Assembly (NCBI GenBank): GCA_015491865.1
Contig: WFVD01000008.1
Coordinates: 62,001-126,000, forward strand
From: Gammaproteobacteria bacterium
GTDB lineage: Bacteria > Pseudomonadota > Gammaproteobacteria > SZUA-140
Length of the DNA stretch: 64,000 nucleotides
Reading direction: 5' to 3'
The notes below the pieces were generated by a model. The model had not been told where the DNA came from, did not search any database, and saw nothing but the letters and a program-made list of their open reading frames with translations. Position 1 is the first letter of the stretch. Each line of letters opens with the position of its first letter. Made by a program: the position numbers and the translations under genes. Below, in pieces: positions 25,332 through 36,245 of this stretch.

Positions 25332-27794
25332 TTAAAAAAGTTGCTCGGGTGGCGCATCCACAACGGGTGTTTCGGGGCTATCAGCCGCGGGAGCTGGACG
25401 TTCTATTTTTGGCTTACTGTGGCGCGTAGGGACATACTCACTTCTGAAGGTTTCAAAGATCGCATTGGATTGATTGCTGTCAGCCAGCAGGCCGTTGTCG
25501 GGATCAATCTTAACGGTTACCAGTCCAGCGGGTCGTTGCAGCAGTTTTTCTGGCGTGCCCTTTAGCGCTTCACGCATGTAGTAGATCCACATTGGCAGCG
25601 CTGCGCGGCCACCAGTTTCACGGTTGCCCAGTGAGCGCACCTGGTCAAAGCCTACCCATGCGATGGTCGCCACATCGGCGTTGTAACCGGAGAACCATGC
25701 ATCTTGCTGATCGTTAGTTGTGCCTGTTTTTCCGGCAAGGTCATTGCGCTTTAGCTGGAGCGCACGGCGGCCAGTACCACGTTTGATGACATCACGTAGC
25801 ATCGAGGTCATCAGGTAGATATTCTCTTCTGATACGACACGTTTTGCGATATTAAGAGGGCGCTTAAATCCGCTCTCTTCATCGCCGCCTCCCATAATAA
25901 GAGCATCAATCTCATCTGCCGGGATGATGCAATCTTTACGACAGACAGTGGCAGGGTTAGCCTCAAATAGCACCCTGTCGTCAGCATCGACAATTTGTTT
26001 GATGAAAAAGGGGGTTACGCGATAGCCACCATTGGCAAGCGTTGCGTAGCCCGTAGAGAGCTGTAGTGGGGTAACGGCACCACTGCCGAGCGCCAATGAA
26101 AGATCCCTGGGAAGGGTGTCAGCATCAAAACCGAAACGGCTGACATACTCCAGTGCATAAGGGATGCCGATAGAGCGCATCAGGCGGATGGAAACAAGGT
26201 TCCGTGATTTAATCAGCGCCTTGCGTAGCCTGGTTGGGCCGAAGAATTTGCCACTGTAGTTCTCTGGTCGCCATGCACTCTCAAGTCCGGGGTCGTCAAA
26301 GACAACCGGCGCGTCGTTGATGATGCTGGCCGCGGTAAACCCCCTCTCAAGTGCTGCGGAGTAGATAAACGGTTTGAAGTTGGAACCGGGCTGGCGTGTC
26401 GCCTGCGTCACACGGTTGAAATTGCTGCGATGAAAATCGTAACCACCCGTGAGGGCGATGATATGGCCATCACGCGCGGAGATTGATACTAAAGCGCCTT
26501 CTGCCTGTGGGGGTTGCGACAGACGCCAGCCATGTTTCTCGTCGGGCTGAATATAGATTAGATCACCCTCTTTGAGCACATCGGCAGCACGGTTGAGTCT
26601 GGGGCCACGCCTGTTTTCGTCCAGGTATTTGCGTGCCCACGAAAGGCCGCCCCACGGAATATGGACGATACGGTTATCGTCAGAATCAGGCAGCACCGTC
26701 ACCGCATCCTCTTCAACGGCCAGCACAGCCGCTGTTGTCAGATAGCCAACATTGGGGATGCCCCGGAACAGCTGCTGCCATGATTCAATCCCCGTCAGAC
26801 TGGAAAAATCGACATGGCCAGCCGTACCGCGATAACCATGGCGGGCATCATAATCGAGCAGTGCCCGACGCAGCGCATTGTTTGCTGCCACCTGCAGGCG
26901 AGAGTCGATCGTAGTGATGACATTGAAACCGCCGGTATAGGTCTGCTCATCACCATACTGCTTCACCATATGTGCACGCACCATCTCGGCAATATGGGGG
27001 GCGTTTACCTCAATCGAGAGGCCGTGGAGTCTGGCGCTATCAGGCGCATTTTTCGCCTTAATATAGGTGTCACTATCGATATGGTTAAGTGCGTACATTC
27101 GGCCAAGCACATAGTTACGTCGGGTGACCGCTCGTTTTGAGTTAGTAATTGGATTGAAACGAGACGGCGCTTTCGGTAGCCCGGCAATCATCGCCATTTC
27201 AGAGATCGTCAACTGATCGATGGTTTTGCCATAGTAGACCTGAGCGGCAGCACCGATACCGTAAGAACGGTGGCCAAGATAGATCTTATTAAGGTATAGC
27301 TCCAGAATCTCCTCTTTGGTTAACTCATGTTCAATCTTGAAGGCAAGAAAGATCTCATTTACTTTTCGGAGATAGGTTTTTTCGCTACTCAAAAAGAAAT
27401 TACGCGCCACCTGCATGGTGATAGTGCTACCACCCTGCGACTTTTTACCCGTGAGGGCGAGGTTAATAACAGCACGTAAAATGCCCTGATAATCGACACC
27501 GGGATGTTCAAAGTAGCGGTTATCTTCCGCAGAAAGAATGGCATCGATCATTGGTTGCGGTATTTCATCAAACTTTAGTGGTGAGCGCTTCATCTCACCA
27601 AACTCTGAAATCAATTTTTTATCGGCAGTATAAACGCGCAGCGGCACCTGGAGTTTCACCTCTTTTAGCGTCTCTATCGAAGGGAGGTTAGGCGAGAGGT
27701 AGAAATAGACGCCAGCAACCGTAATGACGCCTAAAATAAATAGCGCCGAGAAGGTGATCAGGAGGGATTTAAACAGTTTTTTAAGAAATTTCAT
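25332..27794 (-). CDS. mrcA: Penicillin-binding protein 1A (bifunctional peptidoglycan synthase)
   Basis: An inner-membrane enzyme that polymerises and cross-links peptidoglycan. The 820 residues hold a cytoplasmic tail and TM helix (about 8-30), then the glycosyltransferase domain with E-D-N-R-Y-F-E-H-P-G-V-D and G-G-S-T-I-T-M-Q-V-A-R-N. An OB-like insert typical of PBP1A follows. The transpeptidase carries the active-site S-N-F-K (in R-Q-P-G-S-N-F-K-P-F), S-R-N and K-T-G-T-T. A proline-rich tail ends the protein. Placement divergent from pilMNOPQ is the standard gammaproteobacterial order. Confidence 0.97.
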   Translation of the reverse strand: MKFLKKLFKSLLITFSALFILGVITVAGVYFYLSPNLPSIETLKEVKLQVPLRVYTADKKLISEFGEMKRSPLKFDEIPQPMIDAILSAEDNRYFEHPGVDYQGILRAVINLALTGKKSQGGSTITMQVARNFFLSSEKTYLRKVNEIFLAFKIEHELTKEEILELYLNKIYLGHRSYGIGAAAQVYYGKTIDQLTISEMAMIAGLPKAPSRFNPITNSKRAVTRRNYVLGRMYALNHIDSDTYIKAKNAPDSARLHGLSIEVNAPHIAEMVRAHMVKQYGDEQTYTGGFNVITTIDSRLQVAANNALRRALLDYDARHGYRGTAGHVDFSSLTGIESWQQLFRGIPNVGYLTTAAVLAVEEDAVTVLPDSDDNRIVHIPWGGLSWARKYLDENRRGPRLNRAADVLKEGDLIYIQPDEKHGWRLSQPPQAEGALVSISARDGHIIALTGGYDFHRSNFNRVTQATRQPGSNFKPFIYSAALERGFTAASIINDAPVVFDDPGLESAWRPENYSGKFFGPTRLRKALIKSRNLVSIRLMRSIGIPYALEYVSRFGFDADTLPRDLSLALGSGAVTPLQLSTGYATLANGGYRVTPFFIKQIVDADDRVLFEANPATVCRKDCIIPADEIDALIMGGGDEESGFKRPLNIAKRVVSEENIYLMTSMLRDVIKRGTGRRALQLKRNDLAGKTGTTNDQQDAWFSGYNADVATIAWVGFDQVRSLGNRETGGRAALPMWIYYMREALKGTPEKLLQRPAGLVTVKIDPDNGLLADSNQSNAIFETFRSEYVPTRHSKPKIERPAPAADSPETPVVDAPPEQLF

Positions 27795-27985
27795 TATTTG
27801 GGGTCAGGTAAAATATAGATCATAAATTTATCTTAATAATTATTATAAAACTTTTTGCGATAGTGGACGATAACATCTGTGACGTTAGGAAATAAAAATT
27901 GTCTTTTAATCACCTGGTACCTATAGTTGAAAATGAGATTAGGATCACAGAGCGGCAGGTTGTCTTTACTGTTAATGAGCTATAA

Positions 27986-29631
<1,646 letters not shown>

Positions 29632-29637
29632 GGGCGT

Positions 29638-30255
29638 ATGGCTATCGATTTAAACATTGATTTCTCTGAGCTGAGCAAGATCGACCCCAATGATGTCTCC
29701 AGGTGGCCGATGGCGCTAAAGGCGATCGTGATAGTCCTTCTGTCGGGCGGGGTGCTATTTGCAGGGTACTGGTTTGATACCCAGGACCAGATAGCTGCCC
29801 TGGAGGTGGAAGAGAAGAAAGAGCAGGAGCTGAAGGATATCTTTAAGATCAAGCAAGGAAAGGCTGCAAACCTGGAGGCGTACAAGGCTCAGATGGCTGA
29901 GATGAAAATATCGTTTGGTGCAATGCTAAGACAGTTACCGAGTAAAACAGAAGTGGCAGAAGTATTGGTAGATGTTTCGCAAACAGGGATAAAGAATGGC
30001 CTGGAGTTTGATCTATTTAAACCGGAAAGTGAAGTGCCGGCAGAATTTTACGCTGAACTACCGATTCGGATAAGGGTGTCGGGTAACTACCATGAGTTTG
30101 GGACTTTTGTTAGTGATCTTGCAGAATTACCACGAATTGTAACCCTGCATGATTTTTCCATAAAGCCTAACAAAAAGGCTAAAAAGCCTGGTGATGGTTT
30201 CCTGATAATGGAAGCAAAAGCTAAGACCTATCGTTATATTGAGGAAGAAGAGTAG
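29638..30255 (+). CDS. pilO: Type IV pilus assembly protein PilO
   Basis: A 205-residue partner of PilN: a short cytoplasmic part, one TM helix (about 25-45), a charged coiled coil (E-V-E-E-K-K-E-Q-E-L-K) and a periplasmic domain containing L-R-Q-L-P-S-K-T-E-V-A and Y-H-E-F-G-T-F-V-S-D-L-A-E-L-P-R-I-V-T-L. It begins six bases after pilN with GGAGTATAGGGG upstream. Confidence 0.95.
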   Translation: MAIDLNIDFSELSKIDPNDVSRWPMALKAIVIVLLSGGVLFAGYWFDTQDQIAALEVEEKKEQELKDIFKIKQGKAANLEAYKAQMAEMKISFGAMLRQLPSKTEVAEVLVDVSQTGIKNGLEFDLFKPESEVPAEFYAELPIRIRVSGNYHEFGTFVSDLAELPRIVTLHDFSIKPNKKAKKPGDGFLIMEAKAKTYRYIEEEE

Positions 30256-30256
30256 C

Positions 30257-30871
30257 ATGCTGAAGAGACAGCTCAATACGAAAGGAAATGGCCAGGCTTT
30301 AGGCAATAGCTCAAGGCGTAAAGCGATAAAAACTTATCGCACTGGACTATATCTAAGCGCTCTTTTAATGCTGTCTGCTTGTGGTAATGATGGTATTAGT
30401 GATCTTAAGGGTTATGTCGCAAAAATTAAGGCGGAAACCCCTGGGAAAGTTGAACCTCTTCCAGAGTTAAAGCCCTTTGAGAAATACACCTACTCTGCTT
30501 ACCTGGAAGAGTTAAAGGACCCCTTTGTTACCTGGGAAACGATAAATCCAAAAATTGATCATTCAAAAAGATCGGGTGGTACTGCCGGTGGTGTTCTACC
30601 TGATGGCTCGCGCCAGCGAGAGACGCTTGAGTCCTACCCACTCGAAACATTAACGATGATGGGAACCCTTGAGTATGAAAATGAGAACTGGGGGTTGATT
30701 AAGGCCCCGGACGGGATTGTATATAGAGTAAAAAGAGGGAACTACATTGGACAAAACCACGGAAAAGTTTCCATGGTAGACAGCGATAGCATTTCGCTGG
30801 TAGAGATTGTTTCTGATGGGCTCGGTGGGTGGAAAAATAGACCTGCAGGGTTATCCCTGAATAATGAATGA
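30257..30871 (+). CDS. pilP: Type IV pilus lipoprotein PilP
   Basis: A 204-residue lipoprotein that connects PilN/PilO to the secretin. A long basic N-terminus (about 28 residues) precedes the hydrophobic segment and lipobox L-S-A-C. The C-terminal domain has L-E-T-L-T-M-M-G-T-L, G-I-V-Y-R-V-K-R-G-N-Y-I-G-Q-N-H-G-K-V, typical of PilP. ATG 30257 begins one base after the pilO stop. The N-region is longer than in most PilP proteins. Confidence 0.94.
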   Translation: MLKRQLNTKGNGQALGNSSRRKAIKTYRTGLYLSALLMLSACGNDGISDLKGYVAKIKAETPGKVEPLPELKPFEKYTYSAYLEELKDPFVTWETINPKIDHSKRSGGTAGGVLPDGSRQRETLESYPLETLTMMGTLEYENENWGLIKAPDGIVYRVKRGNYIGQNHGKVSMVDSDSISLVEIVSDGLGGWKNRPAGLSLNNE

Positions 30872-30893
30872 TATGGATTGGGAGAGTTGGAAG

Positions 30894-33038
30894 ATGATGA
30901 CCCAGAGCTTAAGTCGTTTCATAGGTAGCAAAATAGACTGTTTGCGTCAAACGCAACTGGGAATGGTCTGTCTGCTCCTGCTGTTGATCGTCTCTATTCC
31001 AACGGTCTCAGCGGAAAGTTCGAGTGATGCAGCTCAGGTCGTTGAAGATATCGGTTTTGTCTCACTGCCTGGAGACAGGGTGCAGATTCGGCTTTCACTC
31101 TCTGGTGTTGATGAGGTGGCACCTCCACTAAGCTTTACCATTGACAATCCCGCCCGTATCGCGCTGGATTTTCCAGATACGACTAGCAATGTCGCAAGAA
31201 AATTACCGATAGGGATGGGCATTGCGCGCAGTGTTAATGTCGTGGAGGCGAAAGGCCGTACGCGTGTTGTGCTGAATCTGGTGAGAATGGTTCAGTACGA
31301 GACCCGTATCGATGGCAGCGACTATTACATTATTCTGGGAAGCGATGCCGTCAAAGGCGTCTCTCCGTCAGAATTGAGTGGTGATGAATCAGCAGAGAAA
31401 GGTAAGGTAATTCATCAGGTCGTTAAAGCGCGTCATGAAATAAAAAATATCGATTTCAGGCGCGGTAAAAAGGGAGAGGGCCATATTGTAGTAACCCTTT
31501 CAGATTCAGCTACGCCGGTAAACATAACAGAAGAGAGTGGCAATGTAATATTAGATTTTCTGGATGCAACCCTACCAGAAGAGTTTATTCGTCGCCTCGA
31601 TGTGGTTGACTTTGCAACCCCCGTTACCACGATCGATAGTTTTATGGAAAAGCGTAATGCCAGACTGATTGTAAAGGCAGAGGGTGATTATGAGCAGCTC
31701 GCCTATCAGGCAGATAAGACGTTTACGCTTGAGATTGCACCGTTAACAGCAGCGGAAAAAGAGGAGATTAAACGGGATAAGTTTGGTTATAGCGGCGAGC
31801 GACTCTCACTTAATTTTCAGGATATTGAAATTCGGGCAGTGCTACAGTTGATCGCCGATTTTACCGGCATCAACATGGTAACAAGCGATACCGTTCAGGG
31901 CAGCGTTACGTTACGCCTGCAGAATGTTCCATGGGATCAGGCGCTAGACCTGATTCTGAAGACAAAAGGGCTTGCCAAGCGTAAGCAGGGGAATGTGATG
32001 CTGATCGCCCCAAGTGAGGAGATTGCCGCACGTGAAAAGCAGGAGTTTGAATCTCAGAAACAGGTTGACGAGCTGGCGCCACTCTTTTCTGAAGTGATCC
32101 AAATCAACTATGCGAAGGCGATAGAGATAGCTGAGATCTTATCATCAGCAGAAAACTCAATGTTATCGAGTCGAGGTCGAGTATCGGTGGATGGACGAAC
32201 CAATAACTTGCTGATTCGTGACACGCCAGAAAAACTTGAAGATGTACGCCGGTTGATCGACGAGCTTGATATCCCTGTTCGCCAGGTGTTGATTGAGTCT
32301 CGTATTGTCGTAGCAAGCGATGACTTTAGGCGGGATATTGGCGCGCGCTTCGGTGCGTCAGGCCTTAAGAACCGCGGCTCAAATGAACAGATCACATCAG
32401 GCTCTCTCAATGGAACGACCCAGATTGGTAACGGTGATGTGTGGGAAATGAATGATCGCCTGAATATCAATCTCCCGGTGATTGGTGATGCCGGCTCATT
32501 TGGTTTCGCGGTACTAAATCCTAACTTTTTGATTGAAATGGAGCTTTCGGCGATGCAGGCGGAGGGGAAGGGCGAAATTGTTTCCAGCCCGCGGGTGATC
32601 ACGGCCAACCAGTCGACCGGTGTCATCGAGCAGGGTGTCGAGGTGCCCTATCAACAGGCAGCATCAAGTGGTGCTACGACCGTAACCTTTAAAAAGGCGG
32701 TGTTAAGTCTTGAGGTGACCCCACAGATCACGCCGGATGATCGGATTATTATGGATCTGATTGTTAAAAAAGATAATGTGGGCGATGTTGTCTCAGGTGT
32801 CCCAAGCATTGAAACCCGAGAGGTTCAGACACAGGTACTGGTTGAAAATGGTGAAACCGTTGTCCTGGGTGGGATCTATGAGCAGTTAACGCGAGAAGTG
32901 AATGAAAAAGTCCCTTTCTTTGGTGATATCCCGGTTGTTGGTGCGTTGTTCCGCAGAACCCTGAAAGAAGATGATAAGGATGAGTTGTTGATCTTTGTCA
33001 CACCGAAGGTGCTCAAAGAGTCCCTCGGGGCGCGTTAA
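30894..33038 (+). CDS. pilQ: Type IV pilus outer-membrane secretin PilQ
   Basis: Forms the outer-membrane pore through which the pilus passes. About 714 residues: signal peptide ending at V-S-A; two AMIN-like peptidoglycan-binding domains (I-A-L-D-F-P-D-T and V-I-L-D-F-L-D-A mark the first strands); a secretin N0/STN domain (L-N-F-Q-D-I-E-I-R-A-V-L); an N1 domain; and the C-terminal secretin with V-P-Y-Q-Q-A and the V-L-G-G-I-Y-E end signature. An ATG at 30864 lies in frame inside pilP, but 30894 has a GGGAGAG site seven bases upstream and directly begins the signal peptide, so I prefer it. Confidence 0.95.
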   Translation: MMTQSLSRFIGSKIDCLRQTQLGMVCLLLLLIVSIPTVSAESSSDAAQVVEDIGFVSLPGDRVQIRLSLSGVDEVAPPLSFTIDNPARIALDFPDTTSNVARKLPIGMGIARSVNVVEAKGRTRVVLNLVRMVQYETRIDGSDYYIILGSDAVKGVSPSELSGDESAEKGKVIHQVVKARHEIKNIDFRRGKKGEGHIVVTLSDSATPVNITEESGNVILDFLDATLPEEFIRRLDVVDFATPVTTIDSFMEKRNARLIVKAEGDYEQLAYQADKTFTLEIAPLTAAEKEEIKRDKFGYSGERLSLNFQDIEIRAVLQLIADFTGINMVTSDTVQGSVTLRLQNVPWDQALDLILKTKGLAKRKQGNVMLIAPSEEIAAREKQEFESQKQVDELAPLFSEVIQINYAKAIEIAEILSSAENSMLSSRGRVSVDGRTNNLLIRDTPEKLEDVRRLIDELDIPVRQVLIESRIVVASDDFRRDIGARFGASGLKNRGSNEQITSGSLNGTTQIGNGDVWEMNDRLNINLPVIGDAGSFGFAVLNPNFLIEMELSAMQAEGKGEIVSSPRVITANQSTGVIEQGVEVPYQQAASSGATTVTFKKAVLSLEVTPQITPDDRIIMDLIVKKDNVGDVVSGVPSIETREVQTQVLVENGETVVLGGIYEQLTREVNEKVPFFGDIPVVGALFRRTLKEDDKDELLIFVTPKVLKESLGAR

Positions 33039-33071
33039 AAAATAGCAAGCGCAGGCGCCAGGGTTTTAGAG

Positions 33072-33095
33072 AGCCGGGCAATGCCCGGCTTTTTT
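33072..33095 (+). terminator. Intrinsic terminator of pilMNOPQ
   Basis: AGCCGGGC/GCCCGGCT stem (33072-33090, loop AAT) followed by six T, 33 bases after the pilQ stop. Confidence 0.93.
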
Positions 33096-33154
33096 GTTAT
33101 CAATTATGATAACTACTTGATTTATTGTCCAAAGACTGGCATATCTCCCCCTGT

Positions 33155-33682
33155 ATGGAGATGTTAAAAAATATATTTTTGGTTGGCCCGATGGGGTCAG
33201 GGAAAACGACTATCGGGCGTCAGTTGGCAAAGGTGCTGAATCGAGAGTTTGTTGATAGTGATCATGAGATATCTCGCCGGACTGGTGCCGACATCCCGTG
33301 GATCTTTGATATTGAAGGTGAGGCGGGGTTTCGCGAGCGGGAGCGAACGGTGATTGATGATTTAACCCAGCGGCAGGGGATCGTCCTGGCAACGGGTGGC
33401 GGAGCGGTACTCAACAGCGACAATCGTCGCTGGCTGGTTTCACGTGGTTTGACCGTTTACCTCTCGGCTTCGATCGACCAGCTCTTTATACGCACGGCCA
33501 AAGATCGCAATCGCCCGTTGTTGCAGACCGATGACCCGCGCGCGCAACTTGAAGCGTTGATGTTAGTTCGAGACCCGCTCTACCGAGAAGTGGCCGATCT
33601 GGTGGTCGATACCGACGATAGCAGTGTGCGCGCAACGGTGCAGCATGTGGTCGATGCGATCACGCAGTTAGCGAGTAGTTAA
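33155..33682 (+). CDS. aroK: Shikimate kinase
   Basis: Phosphorylates shikimate at the 3-hydroxyl in aromatic amino-acid synthesis. About 175 residues with Walker [10 protein letters not shown], the shikimate-binding D-S-D and R-x-x-G-x-D-I region, G-E-x-G-F-R-E-R-E and T-G-G-G-A-V, and the lid R-N-R-P-L-L. The start is ATG 33155 or 33161; upstream TTG 33125 is unlikely. It is followed by aroB after 56 bases, the standard aroK-aroB pair. Confidence 0.96.
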   Translation: MEMLKNIFLVGPMGSGKTTIGRQLAKVLNREFVDSDHEISRRTGADIPWIFDIEGEAGFRERERTVIDDLTQRQGIVLATGGGAVLNSDNRRWLVSRGLTVYLSASIDQLFIRTAKDRNRPLLQTDDPRAQLEALMLVRDPLYREVADLVVDTDDSSVRATVQHVVDAITQLASS

Positions 33683-33738
33683 TCTCAGCATGACGTATAT
33701 AATGGAGCCAACCAACTTAAGGGGCCTCTGGTTTATTA

Positions 33739-34824
33739 ATGAAAACATTTGATGTTGATCTGGGTGAGCGAAGTTACCCTATCTTTATAGGTGACCAGCT
33801 GCTCTCTCAGCCAGCGCTACTGGCGCCCTATATCACGGGGCCGCAGGTAGTGGTCGTTAGTAACGAAACCGTTGCCCCGCTCTATCTCGATAAAGTAGTG
33901 GCCGCGCTCACAGGCTTTAACCTTGAGAAGGTTATTTTGCCGGATGGCGAGCAGTACAAGACACTGGAGTATCTCAATGTTATTTTTAATCAGCTGCTTG
34001 AGTCGCGCTGTGCCCGCGATGTGACATTGATTGCACTGGGGGGCGGGGTGGTGGGTGATATGACCGGTTTTGCCGCAGCGGCCTATCAGCGAGGGGTAAA
34101 CTTTATCCAGATCCCAACCACGCTGCTTGCACAGGTCGATTCCTCCGTCGGTGGCAAGACTGGTGTCAACCATCCGCTCGGTAAAAATATGATTGGCGCC
34201 TTTCATCAACCGCAGGCTGTGCTGGCGGATACCGCTGTGTTATCCACGCTTGATGATCGTCAACTGAGCGCCGGTATTGCAGAGATCATCAAATATGGGC
34301 TGATTTGTGACGCCCCCTTTTTCGACTGGCTGGAAGCCAACATAGGTCGCCTGCTTGCTCGTGAAGGTGATGCGCTGGTCTATGCAATAGAACGATCATG
34401 CCGTAACAAGGCAGCGATCGTCGCGCAGGATGAAAAAGAGAGCGGCGTGCGCGCGCTGCTAAATCTGGGGCACACCTTTGGCCACGCCATCGAGGCCGGT
34501 ATGGGGTACGGAACATGGCTGCATGGCGAGGCGGTGGCGGTGGGTATCTGTCTCGCGGCCGACCTGTCACGACGTCACGGCTGGCTTGATGATGCGAGTG
34601 TGGCACGGATTGTTGCGCTGACACAATCGGCAAACCTCCCCACGCAGGCTCCCGCAGCGCTGACGTTCGCAAAGTTTAATGAGCTGATGGCGGTCGATAA
34701 AAAAGTGAAGGCGGGCAAGCTACGCCTGATTCTTTTAAAGGGGATTGGTGAAGCGGTCGTATCCGGTGATTTTGATGTCGATCTGATGGCCGCCAGTATC
34801 GCAGCGTATCGGGAGTCAGCGTGA
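33739..34824 (+). CDS. aroB: 3-dehydroquinate synthase
   Basis: Converts DAHP to 3-dehydroquinate using NAD+ and a metal ion. The 361 residues show [39 protein letters not shown], the metal ligand region E-I-I-K-Y-G and [12 protein letters not shown] and H-G-E-A-V. It ends two bases before the dGTPase-like gene. Confidence 0.97.
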   Translation: MKTFDVDLGERSYPIFIGDQLLSQPALLAPYITGPQVVVVSNETVAPLYLDKVVAALTGFNLEKVILPDGEQYKTLEYLNVIFNQLLESRCARDVTLIALGGGVVGDMTGFAAAAYQRGVNFIQIPTTLLAQVDSSVGGKTGVNHPLGKNMIGAFHQPQAVLADTAVLSTLDDRQLSAGIAEIIKYGLICDAPFFDWLEANIGRLLAREGDALVYAIERSCRNKAAIVAQDEKESGVRALLNLGHTFGHAIEAGMGYGTWLHGEAVAVGICLAADLSRRHGWLDDASVARIVALTQSANLPTQAPAALTFAKFNELMAVDKKVKAGKLRLILLKGIGEAVVSGDFDVDLMAASIAAYRESA

Positions 34825-34825
34825 C

Positions 34826-35980
34826 GTGAACGCCACTCTCGCCCCTTATGCCGCAACTGCTGAGAACTCTCGTGGCCGTCGGCATCGAGAAGCGGCACCG
34901 AACTACCGTACAGAGTATCAGCGAGACCGCGATCGCATTGTTCACTCGGCGGCCTTTCGTCGTCTTGAATACAAGACACAGGTGTTTGTAAACCATGAAG
35001 GGGATATGTTTCGTACTCGCCTTACCCACTCTGTTGAGGTGGCACAGATCGCTCGCTCAATCTGTCGCATCTTAAATCTAAATGAAGATCTGGTAGAGGC
35101 GATCGCACTGGCGCATGACCTGGGCCACACCCCTTTTGGACATGCAGGACAAGATGCCCTTAATCGTTGCATGAAAGAGTATGGTGGTTTTGAACACAAC
35201 CTGCAGTCGTTACGCGTTGTCGATGAACTTGAAGAGCGCTATGCCGAATTTAGCGGGCTTAACCTCACCTATGAATCACGTGAAGGGATTTTAAAACACT
35301 GCTCACCTTATCGCGCAAAAGAGCTGGGTGAACTGGGCGAGCGCTTTATTAAGCAGCAGCAGCCGAGCCTTGAGGCTCAACTCGCCAATGTGGCGGATGA
35401 GATCGCCTACAACAACCATGACATGGATGACGGCATGCGCTCCGGCTTGATAACGCTTGAGCAGTTGTGCGAGATGTCACTGTTTGGCGAGCAGTATGAG
35501 TTTGTTATTGGCCACTACAAAAACCTGAGCGAACGGCGCACGATACATGAAGTGGTGCGGCGCATGATCAACGCCCAGGTGACGGACCTCATCGACACCA
35601 GCCTGGCGAACATAAAAAAAGCAGCGCCAACGAGCCTGGATGATATTCGCCAACAGAAGCAGCCCTTAATCGGTTTTAGTGACGAGATGTACGCCTATAA
35701 TCGGGAGCTAAAACGTTTTTTGCGCAAGGACCTCTATCAACATTACCGGGTACGGCGCATGAGTACCAAGGCGGATCGCATCATCAAATCACTGTTTGAT
35801 ATTTTTATCGAAGACCAGCGCCTGCTACCGCCCGATTATGATGGCAAAGTTTCCCTGATGGAAGCACGAGAAGGTAAGCCGGGCAGGGCGCGAGTCGTGG
35901 CTGATTATATTGCAGGCATGACAGACCGCTACGCAATTGGGGAATTTGAGCGGCTGTTTAACCCGTCACAACTGACCTGA
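34826..35980 (+). CDS. dGTPase-like HD-domain deoxynucleoside triphosphohydrolase
   Basis: A 384-residue HD hydrolase expected to remove triphosphate from dNTPs. The HD residues are in [10 protein letters not shown] and [15 protein letters not shown], with the distal Asp in [13 protein letters not shown]. It matches the shorter 'dGTPase-like type 2' group rather than E. coli Dgt (505 residues). The start is GTG, one base after the aroB stop, so translation is coupled. The gene commonly sits between aroB and damX in this lineage. Confidence 0.92.
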   Translation: MNATLAPYAATAENSRGRRHREAAPNYRTEYQRDRDRIVHSAAFRRLEYKTQVFVNHEGDMFRTRLTHSVEVAQIARSICRILNLNEDLVEAIALAHDLGHTPFGHAGQDALNRCMKEYGGFEHNLQSLRVVDELEERYAEFSGLNLTYESREGILKHCSPYRAKELGELGERFIKQQQPSLEAQLANVADEIAYNNHDMDDGMRSGLITLEQLCEMSLFGEQYEFVIGHYKNLSERRTIHEVVRRMINAQVTDLIDTSLANIKKAAPTSLDDIRQQKQPLIGFSDEMYAYNRELKRFLRKDLYQHYRVRRMSTKADRIIKSLFDIFIEDQRLLPPDYDGKVSLMEAREGKPGRARVVADYIAGMTDRYAIGEFERLFNPSQLT

Positions 35981-35993
35981 GTCGAAAGGGGCG

Positions 35994-36245
35994 ATGCGTA
36001 TCTACATGCAGACCGCGATGGATAACAATGCACCGATGCGCTACTGCCAGCTGATTTTACAACAGGACCTGCTGGGAGGCTGGACATTGATAAAAGAGCG
36101 TGGCACACAGGGGGCAAAAGGGCGGCTGCAGCGAGAGCACCATGACAGTTATGAAGCGGCAGAGAACGCCCTGATGTGCACACGAGATCTGTTGATAGAT
36201 AAAGGGTACCAGGTCGTCTTTATGCGCGGCGAGGCGGGCTCTTAA
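35994..36245 (+). CDS. Small WGR-domain-like protein
   Basis: An 83-residue protein whose core M-R-Y-C-Q-L-I-L-Q-Q-D-L-L-G-G-W-T-L-I-K-E-R-G-T-Q-G-A-K-G and the following helix resemble a WGR domain, with the central Trp-Gly-Arg relaxed to W-T-L...E-R-G. WGR domains occur in PARPs and in small bacterial proteins and may bind nucleic acids or proteins. ATG 35994 is taken; ATG 36006 or 36018 would also be possible. The stop overlaps the start of the following DamX-like gene (TAATG), showing tight coupling. Confidence 0.75.
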   Translation: MRIYMQTAMDNNAPMRYCQLILQQDLLGGWTLIKERGTQGAKGRLQREHHDSYEAAENALMCTRDLLIDKGYQVVFMRGEAGS